This document shows, in pieces, positions 55,787 to 64,000 of a stretch of DNA of 64,000 bases. The DNA lies in NCBI RefSeq assembly GCF_009208735.1, contig NZ_WFLJ01000001.1, forward strand, positions 186,001 through 250,000. Direction: 5' to 3'. The position numbers and the translations under genes were made by a program. Position 1 is the first letter of the stretch. Each line of letters opens with the position of its first letter. The notes beneath the pieces were generated by a model. That model worked only from the letters and a program-made list of their open reading frames with translations, did no database searches and was not told the origin of the DNA. This stretch comes from Janthinobacterium rivuli (GTDB lineage Bacteria; Pseudomonadota; Gammaproteobacteria; Burkholderiales; Burkholderiaceae_D).

Positions 55787-56818
55787 CTACAATAACGAGT
55801 CGCGCACGACGCCGCGTGCGGCCATGGCCCGTTTGAGCTTGATCAAGGCCTCCTGTTGGATCTGGCGCACGCGTTCGCGCGTCACGCCCATTTCCTCGGC
55901 CAGGGTTTCCAGGGTGGCCGGGTCGTCGTTGTCGAGGCCAAAACGGCGCATGATCACCACGCGCTGCTTGTCGGGCAGCTTGGTCAGCCAGTCGCGCACC
56001 AGCACCGTCATTTCATGGTGTTCGGCGCGCGCGTCGGGACCGTCTTCGCTGGCGCCAGGCAGCATGTCCATCAAGGACGACTGCGGGTCGTTGTCGAGCG
56101 GCGCGTCGAGCGAGGTGGCGTGCTCGGACAGGGCCAGGATATCCTGCACCTCTTCCACGGGACGGCCCACCAGGTGAGCGATGTCTTCCGCGGTGGCATC
56201 CTTGCCATCGTGGTGCTGGGCTTCCAGGTGGTATTTGCCGCGCAGGATCTGATTCAGTTCGCGCACCATATGCACGGGCAGGCGCACCGTGCGCGCCTGG
56301 TTCATGATGGCGCGCTCGATGCTCTGGCGTATCCACCAGGTGGCGTAGGTGGAGAAGCGGAAACCGCGTTCGGGCTCGAACTTGTCGATGGCCCGCATCA
56401 GGCCGATGTTGCCCTCCTCGATCATGTCGAGCAAGACCACGCCGCGGTTGATGTAGTGCTTGGCGATCGACACGACCAGGCGCAGGTTGTGCTCGATCAT
56501 GGTTTGCCGGGCTTCGAAATTGCCCTGCTTGGCGAGGGTGGCGTAATGCACCTCTTGCGCCGCCGTCAGCAAGGGCCGCGTGCCGATCTGGTTCAGATAG
56601 TGCTGCGTGGTATCGGTCGACAGCTCGGCCGCCAGCACCTTTTTCAATTCATCGACACTTTCGACCAGCACGCTGACGCTGGCCACCTCGCCGCCCTCGC
56701 CCGCGTCGACGGCGTCAATGCCGTCGAGTTCGCCGGCATCGTCCGTCACGACTTCGTCTGCCCCGTCTTCCGGCAGTTCCGGCTCATCGTCCAGCTGATC
56801 GTGCGGCGCGTGTGTCAT
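55787..56818 (-). CDS. rpoS: RNA polymerase sigma factor RpoS (sigma-38)
   Basis: The 343-residue stationary-phase sigma factor has an acidic N-terminal extension of about 60 residues, region 1.2-2 ([67 protein letters not shown]), region 3 ([14 protein letters not shown]) and region 4 with [33 protein letters not shown]. RpoS directs the general stress and stationary-phase response. It follows nlpD by eight bases, as in E. coli, so nlpD-internal promoters probably drive it. Confidence 0.96.
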   Translation of the reverse strand: MTHAPHDQLDDEPELPEDGADEVVTDDAGELDGIDAVDAGEGGEVASVSVLVESVDELKKVLAAELSTDTTQHYLNQIGTRPLLTAAQEVHYATLAKQGNFEARQTMIEHNLRLVVSIAKHYINRGVVLLDMIEEGNIGLMRAIDKFEPERGFRFSTYATWWIRQSIERAIMNQARTVRLPVHMVRELNQILRGKYHLEAQHHDGKDATAEDIAHLVGRPVEEVQDILALSEHATSLDAPLDNDPQSSLMDMLPGASEDGPDARAEHHEMTVLVRDWLTKLPDKQRVVIMRRFGLDNDDPATLETLAEEMGVTRERVRQIQQEALIKLKRAMAARGVVRDSLL

Positions 56819-56826
56819 TGCTTTAC

Positions 56827-57744
56827 CTAACGGTTAGGCAGGAATTTCGAAGGGTCGACAGGCTTGCCCTGCTGGCGGATTTCAAAGTGCAGCTTCACGC
56901 GGTCGGCATCGGAATCGCCCATTTCGGCGATGGCCTGGCCTTTGTTGACGTTCTGCCCTTCCTTCACCAGGATGCTGCGGTTATGCGCATACGCCGACAA
57001 TAAACTATTACTGTGCTTCACGATAACAAGATTACCATAACCGCGGATTCCGCTCCCGGCATACATGACTTTCCCCGCGCCGGCGGCCACCACCTGCTGG
57101 CCCGCCTTGCCGGCGATATCGACGCCCTTGTTCTTGCCTTCGTCAAAAGTGCCGATGACCTTGCCTTCGGAAGGCCACATCCAGCTGATCTTCTCGTCGC
57201 CAGGCGCCGATGCCGCAGGCGCTGCCGCTGCCGGTGCGGCGACGACGGCGGCTGCCGGCGCGGGCGCTGGCTTGGCGTCGCCGCCGCCGCCATCGGCGCG
57301 CAACTCGGCCAGGGTGGCGTCGGAATACGCGCGCTTCTCGCCGCGCGGGCCCGTTTTCTTCGGCACGACAGGCGCGGCCGGCTTGATTTCCGTCACCGGC
57401 GGCATGACGATGGCCGACGTCTGCGCGCCGCCCGTGTCGCCAGTCGGCGGCAGCACGCGCAGCACCTGGTCGACCTTGATGTCGTTCGGGTTGCTCAAGT
57501 CATTCCAGGCCACCAGGTCGCGGTAATTCTGGCCGTGCTCGAGGGCGATGCGCAACAGCGTGTCGCCGCGCTTGACCGTGTAATAGGCCGGGTCGCGGTC
57601 GCGCGGGTCGCTGGCGGCGGCGCTGCTGCTCGAGGGGTGGCGCTCGACGACGGGCGCCTGGACGCCCGTGGTGCCGCAACCGCTCAACAACGCGGCCAAG
57701 GTGATGCTACATAGAAGTATGTTACTTTTCTTAATCATTCGCAT
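56827..57744 (-). CDS. nlpD: Murein amidase activator NlpD (degenerate LytM)
   Basis: The 305-residue lipoprotein has the lipobox LLSGC (Cys near 23), a LysM domain ([44 protein letters not shown]), an Ala/Pro linker, and a C-terminal LytM/M23 domain ([33 protein letters not shown]). The usual H-x-G-x-D zinc motif reads N-K-G-V-D here, so the domain is likely non-catalytic and activates AmiC in cell separation, as known for NlpD. Confidence 0.94.
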   Translation of the reverse strand: MRMIKKSNILLCSITLAALLSGCGTTGVQAPVVERHPSSSSAAASDPRDRDPAYYTVKRGDTLLRIALEHGQNYRDLVAWNDLSNPNDIKVDQVLRVLPPTGDTGGAQTSAIVMPPVTEIKPAAPVVPKKTGPRGEKRAYSDATLAELRADGGGGDAKPAPAPAAAVVAAPAAAAPAASAPGDEKISWMWPSEGKVIGTFDEGKNKGVDIAGKAGQQVVAAGAGKVMYAGSGIRGYGNLVIVKHSNSLLSAYAHNRSILVKEGQNVNKGQAIAEMGDSDADRVKLHFEIRQQGKPVDPSKFLPNR

Positions 57745-57780
57745 GTATGTGTATGTCCTGCTTGCTAGCTGATCCGGGGA

Positions 57781-58671
57781 TCATATGGTGCCCGGGCGCA
57801 AAGGTACGAAATGGCAATCTTCCAGGGTCTGGCTAGTCCATTCCATTTTCCCCACCCGGGTAATGAGTTGTAAGTGTTGCAATTTAGCCCCCACTGGCGC
57901 AACCAGACGCCCGCCGGGCGCCAGCTGTTCCAGCAGGGCTTGCGGGACTTCCAGGCCGGCTGCGGCAAGGATGATCCCGTCGAAGGGCGCCGCCTGCGGC
58001 AGGCCAAGCATACCATCTCCGTACTGCAAGCGCAGATTTGACACGCGCAGCGGGCGCAGATTGGCCTTCGCCAGCTCGTGCAGGGGCCGGATGCGCTCGA
58101 TCGAATACACCTCTTTCGCCACCAGCGACAACACGGTTGCCTGGTAACCGCAGCCCGTGCCGATCTCCAGCACGCGCTGCAGGCTGCCGCCATTGCGCAT
58201 CACTTCGATCATGCGCGCCACGATATACGGCTGGGAAATGGTCTGGTGGTGGCCGATCGGCAGCGAGGCGTCGATATACGCCTGCGAGGCCAGCGCCTCG
58301 TCCATGAACATGTGGCGCGGCACGGCTTGCATGGCGTCGAGCACCACCTGGTCCTTGACGCCCTGTTTCGCGATGCGCGCCACCATGGCCCGGCGCACGG
58401 CTTCCGAGACGAGCGGATTTTGCCGTAGCGGCGACAGCACCGGCGGCTGCGCCCGCTCATTGGCGATGGCTTGCGCGCGCGACGGCGCGATGGCCGCGTG
58501 CGCGCCATACGGCTGTGCGATGCCGCGCGCCGCGCTTTGCGCCGCATTCTGCGTGGCCGTCTGCGGCGTGGCGATGCGCGACTGGGCCAGCGACTGTCCC
58601 CCGCCCTGTCTGGCGGGCTTGCCGGCCAGCGAATCGAGGGTAAGGGGGAAGGTACGCGGCTTGTCAGTCAT
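57781..58671 (-). CDS. pcm: Protein-L-isoaspartate O-methyltransferase
   Basis: Pcm repairs isomerised Asp/Asn residues using SAM. The 296-residue protein has an Ala/Gln-rich N-terminal extension of about 85 residues not found in E. coli Pcm (208 residues), followed by the conserved core: [52 protein letters not shown] and the [21 protein letters not shown] region. It lies nine bases after the surE stop, in the surE-pcm-nlpD-rpoS operon. Confidence 0.94.
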   Translation of the reverse strand: MTDKPRTFPLTLDSLAGKPARQGGGQSLAQSRIATPQTATQNAAQSAARGIAQPYGAHAAIAPSRAQAIANERAQPPVLSPLRQNPLVSEAVRRAMVARIAKQGVKDQVVLDAMQAVPRHMFMDEALASQAYIDASLPIGHHQTISQPYIVARMIEVMRNGGSLQRVLEIGTGCGYQATVLSLVAKEVYSIERIRPLHELAKANLRPLRVSNLRLQYGDGMLGLPQAAPFDGIILAAAGLEVPQALLEQLAPGGRLVAPVGAKLQHLQLITRVGKMEWTSQTLEDCHFVPLRPGTI

Positions 58672-58680
58672 AGTGAGCGC

Positions 58681-59418
58681 TCATGCCAGGCCTTTTGCCA
58701 GTGCATCGAGTTGGGTGGTATGGGTCAGGTCGATCTGCAGCGGCGTGATCGAGACTTGTCCATGTTCAACGGCATGGAAGTCCGTGCCCGGACCGCCTTC
58801 CTTGGCGGCGCCGGCCGGGCCGATCCAGAAGATTTCACGGCCACGGGGGTCGAGGGCGCGGATCACGGGCTCGGCCGAATGGCGCTTGCCCAGGCGCGTG
58901 GCCACCATGCCTTGCAATTGCTCATAAGGAATGGCGGGGATGTTCACATTCAGCAGATAAGGTTTCTGCAGCGCGTCAAACTGGCGCTCGACGATTTCCC
59001 TGGCCACGCGGGCGGCCGCATCCAGGTTGGCCCAGCCGAACTGCGACTGGGAAAAGGCGATGGCGGGAATGCCGAACAGATAGCCTTCCGTGGCGGCCGC
59101 CACAGTGCCCGAGTACAGGGTGTCGTCGCCCATGTTGGGGCCGTTGTTGATGCCGGACACCACCAGGTCGGGGCGCTCGATCAGCATGCCCGTCAGCGCC
59201 ACGTGCACACAGTCGGTGGGCGTGCCGTTGACAAAATAAAAGCCGTTGGCAGCCTTGTGCACGGACAAGGGCCGGTCCAGGGACAGCGAATTGGAGGCGC
59301 CAGAACGGTTGCTGTCGGGTGCCACCACGACGATCTCGGCAATGGGTGCGAGCGCGTCGGCCAGGGCCGCCAGGCCGGGCGCCAGGTAGCCGTCGTCGTT
59401 ACTGATAAGAATTCTCAT
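58681..59418 (-). CDS. surE: 5'/3'-nucleotidase SurE
   Basis: SurE is a metal-dependent nucleoside monophosphate phosphatase induced in stationary phase. The 245-residue protein has the N-terminal [19 protein letters not shown] metal site, [44 protein letters not shown] and a C-terminal ITPLQIDLT region. It is the first gene of the operon leading to rpoS. Confidence 0.96.
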   Translation of the reverse strand: MRILISNDDGYLAPGLAALADALAPIAEIVVVAPDSNRSGASNSLSLDRPLSVHKAANGFYFVNGTPTDCVHVALTGMLIERPDLVVSGINNGPNMGDDTLYSGTVAAATEGYLFGIPAIAFSQSQFGWANLDAAARVAREIVERQFDALQKPYLLNVNIPAIPYEQLQGMVATRLGKRHSAEPVIRALDPRGREIFWIGPAGAAKEGGPGTDFHAVEHGQVSITPLQIDLTHTTQLDALAKGLA

Positions 59419-59512
59419 AACGAGATTTTAACCGAAGCAATGCCAACACTGCGCGTGGCGCACGCCGATAGTCAGCATTATTTATGCCGCTGCGCGGGCA
59501 TGGCGCGCCGCG

Positions 59513-61978
59513 TCAGCGCTGCTCGATGCGCGCCTCCGACAAGGCCCCCTCCAGCGCCTGCACTTCATCCTCTTGCAAGGCCAGCAAGGCGTTCAAGTCG
59601 CCTTGCAATTTGTACATTCTTTTCAACTGCGCCATGCCGCGCCTGCGCAGCTTGCCCGGTACGCCCGGGCGCAGCAGGCAGGACTTCAAATGGTCGGCCA
59701 GTTCGCCCGCCTGCGGATACTGTTCGCGCTCTATCATGCCTTGCAACATCGAGATCATGCTGGCCAGGGTATCTGGCTCGGCCCCTTCCTGTCCGCTGGC
59801 GCGGCCGGCCAGGATGGTTTCCTGCAAATGCCGCGCGCCGTCCAGCACGCTGTCCGCATGCCCCGTGACGGGCGCGTTCAAGAGCCGGTCGCTGCCACTG
59901 AGGACGGCGTCTTCCAGCCGGCGCGCCGCCTCGCTGTCGCCCTGCTGCTGCAAGGTGCCGGCCAATTGCGTCTTGCTGTGCAAGGTATCGAGGTGGTCTT
60001 CGCCCAGCAGGCGCGCATGCACTTCCAGCACCTGCTCCTGCACGCTGCGCGCCGCATCGAGTTCGCCGCGCCGCAGCAGCGCCTCAGCCAGCTTGCGCTG
60101 GCTCATCAGGGTTTCCGGATGGTCGAGCCCGTGCGTGCGCTCGCGCGCCGCCACCTGGTCTTCATGCAACTGGCGCGCGCCGGCCCAGTCGCCCTGTCCG
60201 GCCACGATGTCGGCCAGCAAATCACGCGTGGCCAGGGTGGCCGCATGGTCGCTGCCCAGGCGCCGCTCCTGCGCCTGCAGCACGGCGACGAGCAGACGCC
60301 GCGCACCTTCCAGGTCGCCTTCGCGCCCCAGCGCCTGCGCCAGGGCCAGCTTGCTGCGCAAGGTATCGCCATGCTCGGCGCCAAACAGGCGCTCGCGCGC
60401 CGCCACCACCGTGGCCAGCACTTGCTGCGCCTGCGCCAGCCGGCCCATGCGCAGCAAGGTGGCGGCGCGGCCATCCATCGCTTCCAGGGTCAGCGGATGC
60501 TCGCCGCCCAGCTGGCGCGCGTAGATCGCCAGCACCGCATCCTGCAACAGCAGCGCCGCCGCCAGTTCGCCTTGCAGCAACAGGGTTTTCGCCAGGCAGG
60601 CCCGCGCGGCCAGGGTGTCGGGATGTTCGCTGCCCAGCACGCGCTCGCGCACGTCGAGCACGTCTTCTTCCAGGAAGCGGGCTTCCTCGAGCTTGCCCAG
60701 CTGGCGCAACAGGCGCGCCATGCCGCTCTTGCATGCCAGGCTGTCGGGATGCTCCTCGCCCAGCAGGCGCACGCGGATCTCGACGCTCTGGCGGAAGGCC
60801 TCGAGCGCCTGCGCGCTGCGCCCATCCTTGCGGTACAGCTCGCCCAAACGGGCGAGGTCGCGCGCCAGCGGCAATGCCACGGCGCGGCCGGGTTCGGCCA
60901 GCAAGGCCTGGCGCGCTTCGCCGATGGCGCCCAGCAAGGCGATCTCACGGCTCGATTGCCATGGAAAGTAACCGCCCGTCAGCCAGTGCAAGAAGGCTTC
61001 GAAGGTGCGCGTGAGGGAAAAGCGGTCGCCGCCCTGGTCGATGCGCACGGCCAGTTGTTCGCCATAGGCAAAGGTTTTCGTCTGCTGCAGCTGGACTTCG
61101 TCGAAATAGCTGTCGAGAGAGATCTGCTGCAAGCCGTAGGAAGTGCGCAGCAGGCGCTCGAACATGGGCTGGAAGCCGGCGATGCCCTTGTGCGCATCGC
61201 CGCGGCGCCACTCGGCGCGCTGCGCCCAATCGCCCATTTCTATGCGCGAAGGCAAGGGATACACGAGCAGCGGACGCTGTTCGTCTTCATGGCTGCGACG
61301 GTACTCGACGGCCCGCGTGACGAGCGCATCGACGCCTTCCAGGCTTTGCCGGTTCGGCGTGAAGACCACCACCAGCTTTTTCGGCAGCAAGGTGGTGCAG
61401 ATGCCGGCGCTGTCCGTGCGGCCCGTGCGCGAATCGACCAGCACATAGCGGAAATGCTGGGCCAGGGTATCGGCGAAGCAGCGGAACAGGGCCGGGCAGC
61501 TGTCGAACAGCTGATCCCAGCGCATCTGCGCCAGGCGCTCGCTGTAGCTGGCGTCGAAGCGCCCGGCGCGCATCAGGTACAGCGGACTGCCCTGGTCGAC
61601 GCGCACCACGTACTGCTGCCAGTCGATGGCGTCGAGCACGCGCTGGGCCAGCGCCGCATCCTCGCGGCCCGCGCCCTGCCCGCCGGCGCGCCCGCCCGCC
61701 GTTTCCAGGCTGATGCGCTCGAGCTGCTGGCGGCACGCCTCGAAGAACTCGAGCACGCCCGGTCGCTCCTCGTGCTGTTCGAAATAATGGTGCAGGCCCG
61801 GCGCTTCCATGTCCCAGTCCAGCATCAGCACGGGCACGCTGGCGTTTTCGCGGCGCGCCAGCAGCACGGCGATGTTGGACAGGGCCATGGTGCGGCCGGT
61901 ACCGCCCTTGTAGGAATAGAAGGTGACGACTTCGCCAGGGGCGCTCAAAGGCGGCAGGGAGAGGCGTTGGCATTCCAT
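59513..61978 (-). CDS. KGGTGR-motif ATPase fused to kinesin-light-chain-type TPR repeats
   Basis: The 821-residue cytoplasmic protein has an N-terminal ParA/MinD-like NTPase with FYSYKGGTGRTMALSNIA (K24, T30) and LDWDMEAPG near 53-61, matching the KGGVGR-variant ATPases, plus VLVDSRTGRTDS near 188-199. After a helical linker from about 350, at least seven 42-residue TPR units run to about 690, each carrying the kinesin-light-chain-type motif L-G-x-E/D-H-P-x-T-L (for example LGEEHPDSLA, LGSEHPDTLA, HGLDHPETLM). The architecture resembles ATPase-TPR partners of TIR proteins. Only 19 bases separate it from the TIR gene, and AAAGGT precedes the ATG. Confidence 0.85.
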   Translation of the reverse strand: MECQRLSLPPLSAPGEVVTFYSYKGGTGRTMALSNIAVLLARRENASVPVLMLDWDMEAPGLHHYFEQHEERPGVLEFFEACRQQLERISLETAGGRAGGQGAGREDAALAQRVLDAIDWQQYVVRVDQGSPLYLMRAGRFDASYSERLAQMRWDQLFDSCPALFRCFADTLAQHFRYVLVDSRTGRTDSAGICTTLLPKKLVVVFTPNRQSLEGVDALVTRAVEYRRSHEDEQRPLLVYPLPSRIEMGDWAQRAEWRRGDAHKGIAGFQPMFERLLRTSYGLQQISLDSYFDEVQLQQTKTFAYGEQLAVRIDQGGDRFSLTRTFEAFLHWLTGGYFPWQSSREIALLGAIGEARQALLAEPGRAVALPLARDLARLGELYRKDGRSAQALEAFRQSVEIRVRLLGEEHPDSLACKSGMARLLRQLGKLEEARFLEEDVLDVRERVLGSEHPDTLAARACLAKTLLLQGELAAALLLQDAVLAIYARQLGGEHPLTLEAMDGRAATLLRMGRLAQAQQVLATVVAARERLFGAEHGDTLRSKLALAQALGREGDLEGARRLLVAVLQAQERRLGSDHAATLATRDLLADIVAGQGDWAGARQLHEDQVAARERTHGLDHPETLMSQRKLAEALLRRGELDAARSVQEQVLEVHARLLGEDHLDTLHSKTQLAGTLQQQGDSEAARRLEDAVLSGSDRLLNAPVTGHADSVLDGARHLQETILAGRASGQEGAEPDTLASMISMLQGMIEREQYPQAGELADHLKSCLLRPGVPGKLRRRGMAQLKRMYKLQGDLNALLALQEDEVQALEGALSEARIEQR

Positions 61979-61997
61979 GACAGGACCTTTTACGTGA

Positions 61998-62603
61998 TTA
62001 ACGTGGAAAGTGGGGAGGCGGAATGGCGCGCCATTCCGGTGGAATAGCGGGCAACACGAAACGGCTGCAATCGTGGCCGGGCGGTGTTGACCGCTTGAGC
62101 AAGTGGTAATGCGTGGCGATGCGCTGCACGATGCGTTCGATGTCGGGCAGGTATTGCGGATTCGATTTCAGGTCGCCGCTGGCCAGGGTGTAACCGGAGA
62201 AATCGACATACAGGCCCGACTCCGTGATTTGCGGCGGCAAGCCGTCCGGATGGCGCGTCATGATGATGGGAATGATCAGGTGGCTGGGCAGTTCATACCA
62301 GGCGCGCCGCTCCTGCTCGATCAGCTGCATGGCGGCAAATTCGCGCCGCGTATAGCCGTGCGCCTCATATTTGGGCGTGTACAGCACGATCATGCAGACG
62401 CTCTGGCACATGGCGCGCGCCACGCGCAGGTCGATATCGTCGCCGCCACCCAGTTGCTCGCTGTCGATGAACAAGACTTCCTCGCGGTCCAGGTGCGGTT
62501 CCAGATAGCAAGCCAGCGCCTCGATGAGGTCATTCTTGAACTTGTTCATGAACGCATATTGGCCGTGCGCGTAGCTCAAGAAACAGCCGTAGCGGATCTC
62601 CAT
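61998..62603 (-). CDS. TIR-domain protein, operon partner of the ATPase-TPR protein
   Basis: The ATG at 62603 (MEIRYGCFLSYAHG) has GGGGGA six bases upstream; the longer frame is rejected. The 201-residue protein is almost entirely a TIR-like domain: GCFLSYAHG box 1 near 6-14, VLFIDSEQLGGGDDID BB-loop region near 43-58, CMIVLYTPKYEAHGYTRREF with a glutamate at residue 88 in the position of the catalytic NADase glutamate of bacterial TIRs, and IIPIIMTRHPDGLP near 115-128. No signal peptide or membrane helix. Its likely roles are NAD+ hydrolysis or signalling; the exact activity is inferred from the fold. Confidence 0.82.
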   Translation of the reverse strand: MEIRYGCFLSYAHGQYAFMNKFKNDLIEALACYLEPHLDREEVLFIDSEQLGGGDDIDLRVARAMCQSVCMIVLYTPKYEAHGYTRREFAAMQLIEQERRAWYELPSHLIIPIIMTRHPDGLPPQITESGLYVDFSGYTLASGDLKSNPQYLPDIERIVQRIATHYHLLKRSTPPGHDCSRFVLPAIPPEWRAIPPPHFPR

Positions 62604-62886
62604 GGCATCCCCCTGTTCCCCGTGCGGCCCTGCCATCGCCGCGCCTTGATCCTGCAAGGCATGAGCTCACTGTAGACCGCTCGGCAACAAGCCTGTTTGC
62701 GCTGGCGCAAAGATGTGTCTGGCGTCCTGGACATGGGGAAAAAAGCCAGAAACTGGCGTGATCGCGCCGCTTTCTGGCATGCCGGGCGCGCCAGCCCACG
62801 CCGCGCGAAAAACGCCATGCGTTTGATAACAAAGGGAAATAAGCCGGCGCGCGAACGGCGCCGGCAGGCAGGACGCAAGCGAGGAC
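62604..62886. other. Intergenic region upstream of the TIR operon
   Basis: A 283-base gap after dinG-like stop, holding the dinG terminator at 62843-62865 and the promoter area of the TIR operon. No gene seen. Confidence 0.5.
62843..62865 (-). terminator. Terminator after the DinG-like helicase
   Basis: An 8-bp GCCGGCGC/GCGCCGGC stem with a seven-base loop is followed on the minus strand by TTATTT, a moderate T-rich tract. Confidence 0.65.
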
Positions 62887-64000
62887 TTAAGCGTCCCTGG
62901 CGGGCAGGTTGCGGAAGAACTCCACCACTTCGGCGGTGTCGCGCGTGCGCTTGAACGGCGGCAAGCTTTGCCAGATGCGCTTGCCGTACGGCTTGGAAAT
63001 GAGGCGCGGATCGCAGATCATCAGCACGCCGCGGTCGCCCTCGTCGCGGATCAGCCGGCCCGCGCCCTGCTTCAGGTTGATGATGGCTTCCGGCAGCGAG
63101 TGGTGCATGAAACCATTCTTGCCCTGCTTTTCCATCACCTCGATGCGCGCGGCCAGCACGGGGTCGTCCGGCGGCGCGAACGGCAGCTTGTCGATGATCA
63201 CCAGCGACAGCGCATCGCCGCGCACGTCGACGCCTTCCCAGAAACTCTGGCTACCGATCAGCACGCCGTTGCCGGCCGCGCGGAACTGGTCCAGCAATTC
63301 CGTGCGCCCCTTTTCTCCCTGCACGAACAGGGGGAAGTTCAGGCCCCGCTGCTTGAATTCGTCGGCCAGGCGTTCGGCCGCGCGCTTCACGGCGCGCAAG
63401 GTGGTGCACAGGAAGAAGGTGCGCCCGCCCGCCGCCTCGATGATGGGCAGGGCGCAGTCGATGACGGCGTCCGTGTAGCCCAGCGAGTTCGGCTGCGGCA
63501 GATTTTGCGGCACGAACAGCAAGCCTTGCTGGCCATAGTCGAACGGGCTCGGCCACGTATGCGACGGTTCGCCCGTCAAGCCCATCTGTTCGGAAAAATG
63601 CTTGAAATCGTTCTTCACGGCCAGGGTGGCGGACGTGAAAATCCAGCTGCGCGGCGTGCCTTCGCGCTGGTTGTTGAAGATCGGCGCGATCGACAATGGT
63701 GTTTTATGCAATTGCAGGGAACTGGAAAACGCTTCCACCCAAAACACGGCTTCTTCGCCGGCCGCCACTTTCGCCTTCGGATCGAACTTCCAGCCGCTCA
63801 GCTGCTGCGCCAGCTCGACGCCGCGCACGCGGCACTGCTCCAGCGTCTCCGCCCGTTCCGCCTGGGTTTCCAGCACGGCCATCATGCCATCGAGCTCATC
63901 CTTGAGGGTGTCGAGCGCGGGGAAAAAGTCGCTCGAGGGGGCGATCTGCGGCAGGGACAGACGCACGATATCCTGCGGGAAGGTCAGGCGCAGGTCGCGC
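62887..64000 (-). CDS. DinG/YoaA-type ATP-dependent helicase, N-terminus beyond the right edge
   Basis: The frame stays open to the window edge, giving 371 codons of a family usually 640-720 residues long. Visible helicase C-terminal motifs are SWIFTSATLA, FFLCTTLRAVKRAAERL, IGSQSFWEGVDVRGDALSLVIIDKLPFAPPDDP and the motif VI region INLKQGAGRLIRDEGDRGVLMICDPRL. These belong to the XPD-like DinG/YoaA group that unwinds R-loops, G-quadruplexes or replication intermediates. The Walker A and iron-sulfur cysteines lie outside the window, so DinG versus YoaA is not decided. Confidence 0.9.
   Translation of the reverse strand, partial: RDLRLTFPQDIVRLSLPQIAPSSDFFPALDTLKDELDGMMAVLETQAERAETLEQCRVRGVELAQQLSGWKFDPKAKVAAGEEAVFWVEAFSSSLQLHKTPLSIAPIFNNQREGTPRSWIFTSATLAVKNDFKHFSEQMGLTGEPSHTWPSPFDYGQQGLLFVPQNLPQPNSLGYTDAVIDCALPIIEAAGGRTFFLCTTLRAVKRAAERLADEFKQRGLNFPLFVQGEKGRTELLDQFRAAGNGVLIGSQSFWEGVDVRGDALSLVIIDKLPFAPPDDPVLAARIEVMEKQGKNGFMHHSLPEAIINLKQGAGRLIRDEGDRGVLMICDPRLISKPYGKRIWQSLPPFKRTRDTAEVVEFFRNLPARDA

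Overview
This GC-rich window reads as chromosomal DNA from a betaproteobacterium of the Burkholderiales, most likely Oxalobacteraceae and close to Janthinobacterium, Duganella or Massilia. That placement is inferred from protein content and gene order: rlmN-pilF-rodZ-ispG-hisS-yfgM-bamB-der-hfq-hflX-hflK-hflC, then hisZ-purA, and surE-pcm-nlpD-rpoS. No database search was possible. No rRNA, CRISPR array or recognisable insertion sequence was seen.

Layout. (1) 1-4736: edge of a type VI secretion locus, with tssM running off the left end, a membrane-anchored M15 peptidase resembling TagX, and a divergent single-pass protein of unknown function. (2) 4753-15000: accessory metabolism (hydrolase, FCD regulator, purine permease, GtrA, and a three-subunit periplasmic FAD/cytochrome c sugar or alcohol dehydrogenase under a LacI-type operator). 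Four identical tRNA-Asn genes are scattered through it, each with its own promoter and terminator. (3) 14840-31253: aromatic aminotransferase, uvrB, AraC and LysR regulators, a ModA-like binding protein beside a citrate/tricarballylate-type symporter, a flavin reductase, an AI-2E family exporter, a DyP peroxidase with a small partner, a GST, and a translationally coupled GNAT/WD40/NIPSNAP operon. (4) 30708-47545: a long conserved housekeeping block on the minus strand covering purine salvage and synthesis, histidine regulation, membrane proteolysis control, Hfq, ribosome GTPases, outer-membrane assembly, isoprenoid synthesis, cell shape, pilus biogenesis, rRNA/tRNA methylation and NDP kinase. 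(5) 47767-53866: a BI-1 membrane protein, cfa with lysR, a JmjC/cupin protein and a modular GH18 chitinase lipoprotein. (6) 54314-59418: rlmD and the stationary-phase operon surE-pcm-nlpD-rpoS. (7) 59513-62603: a two-gene operon encoding a TIR-domain protein and a KGGTGR-motif ATPase fused to kinesin-light-chain-type TPR repeats. (8) 62887-64000: the C-terminal part of a DinG/YoaA-type helicase.

The strongest candidate for an undescribed system is the TIR plus ATPase-TPR pair, which sits between core genes and looks like a sensor/effector module. Other points of interest are the TagX-like T6SS peptidase, the orphan periplasmic binding protein paired with an MFS symporter, the DyP peroxidase with its conserved-looking small partner, the dispersed tRNA-Asn array, and a hairpin-forming intergenic element after rlmD.
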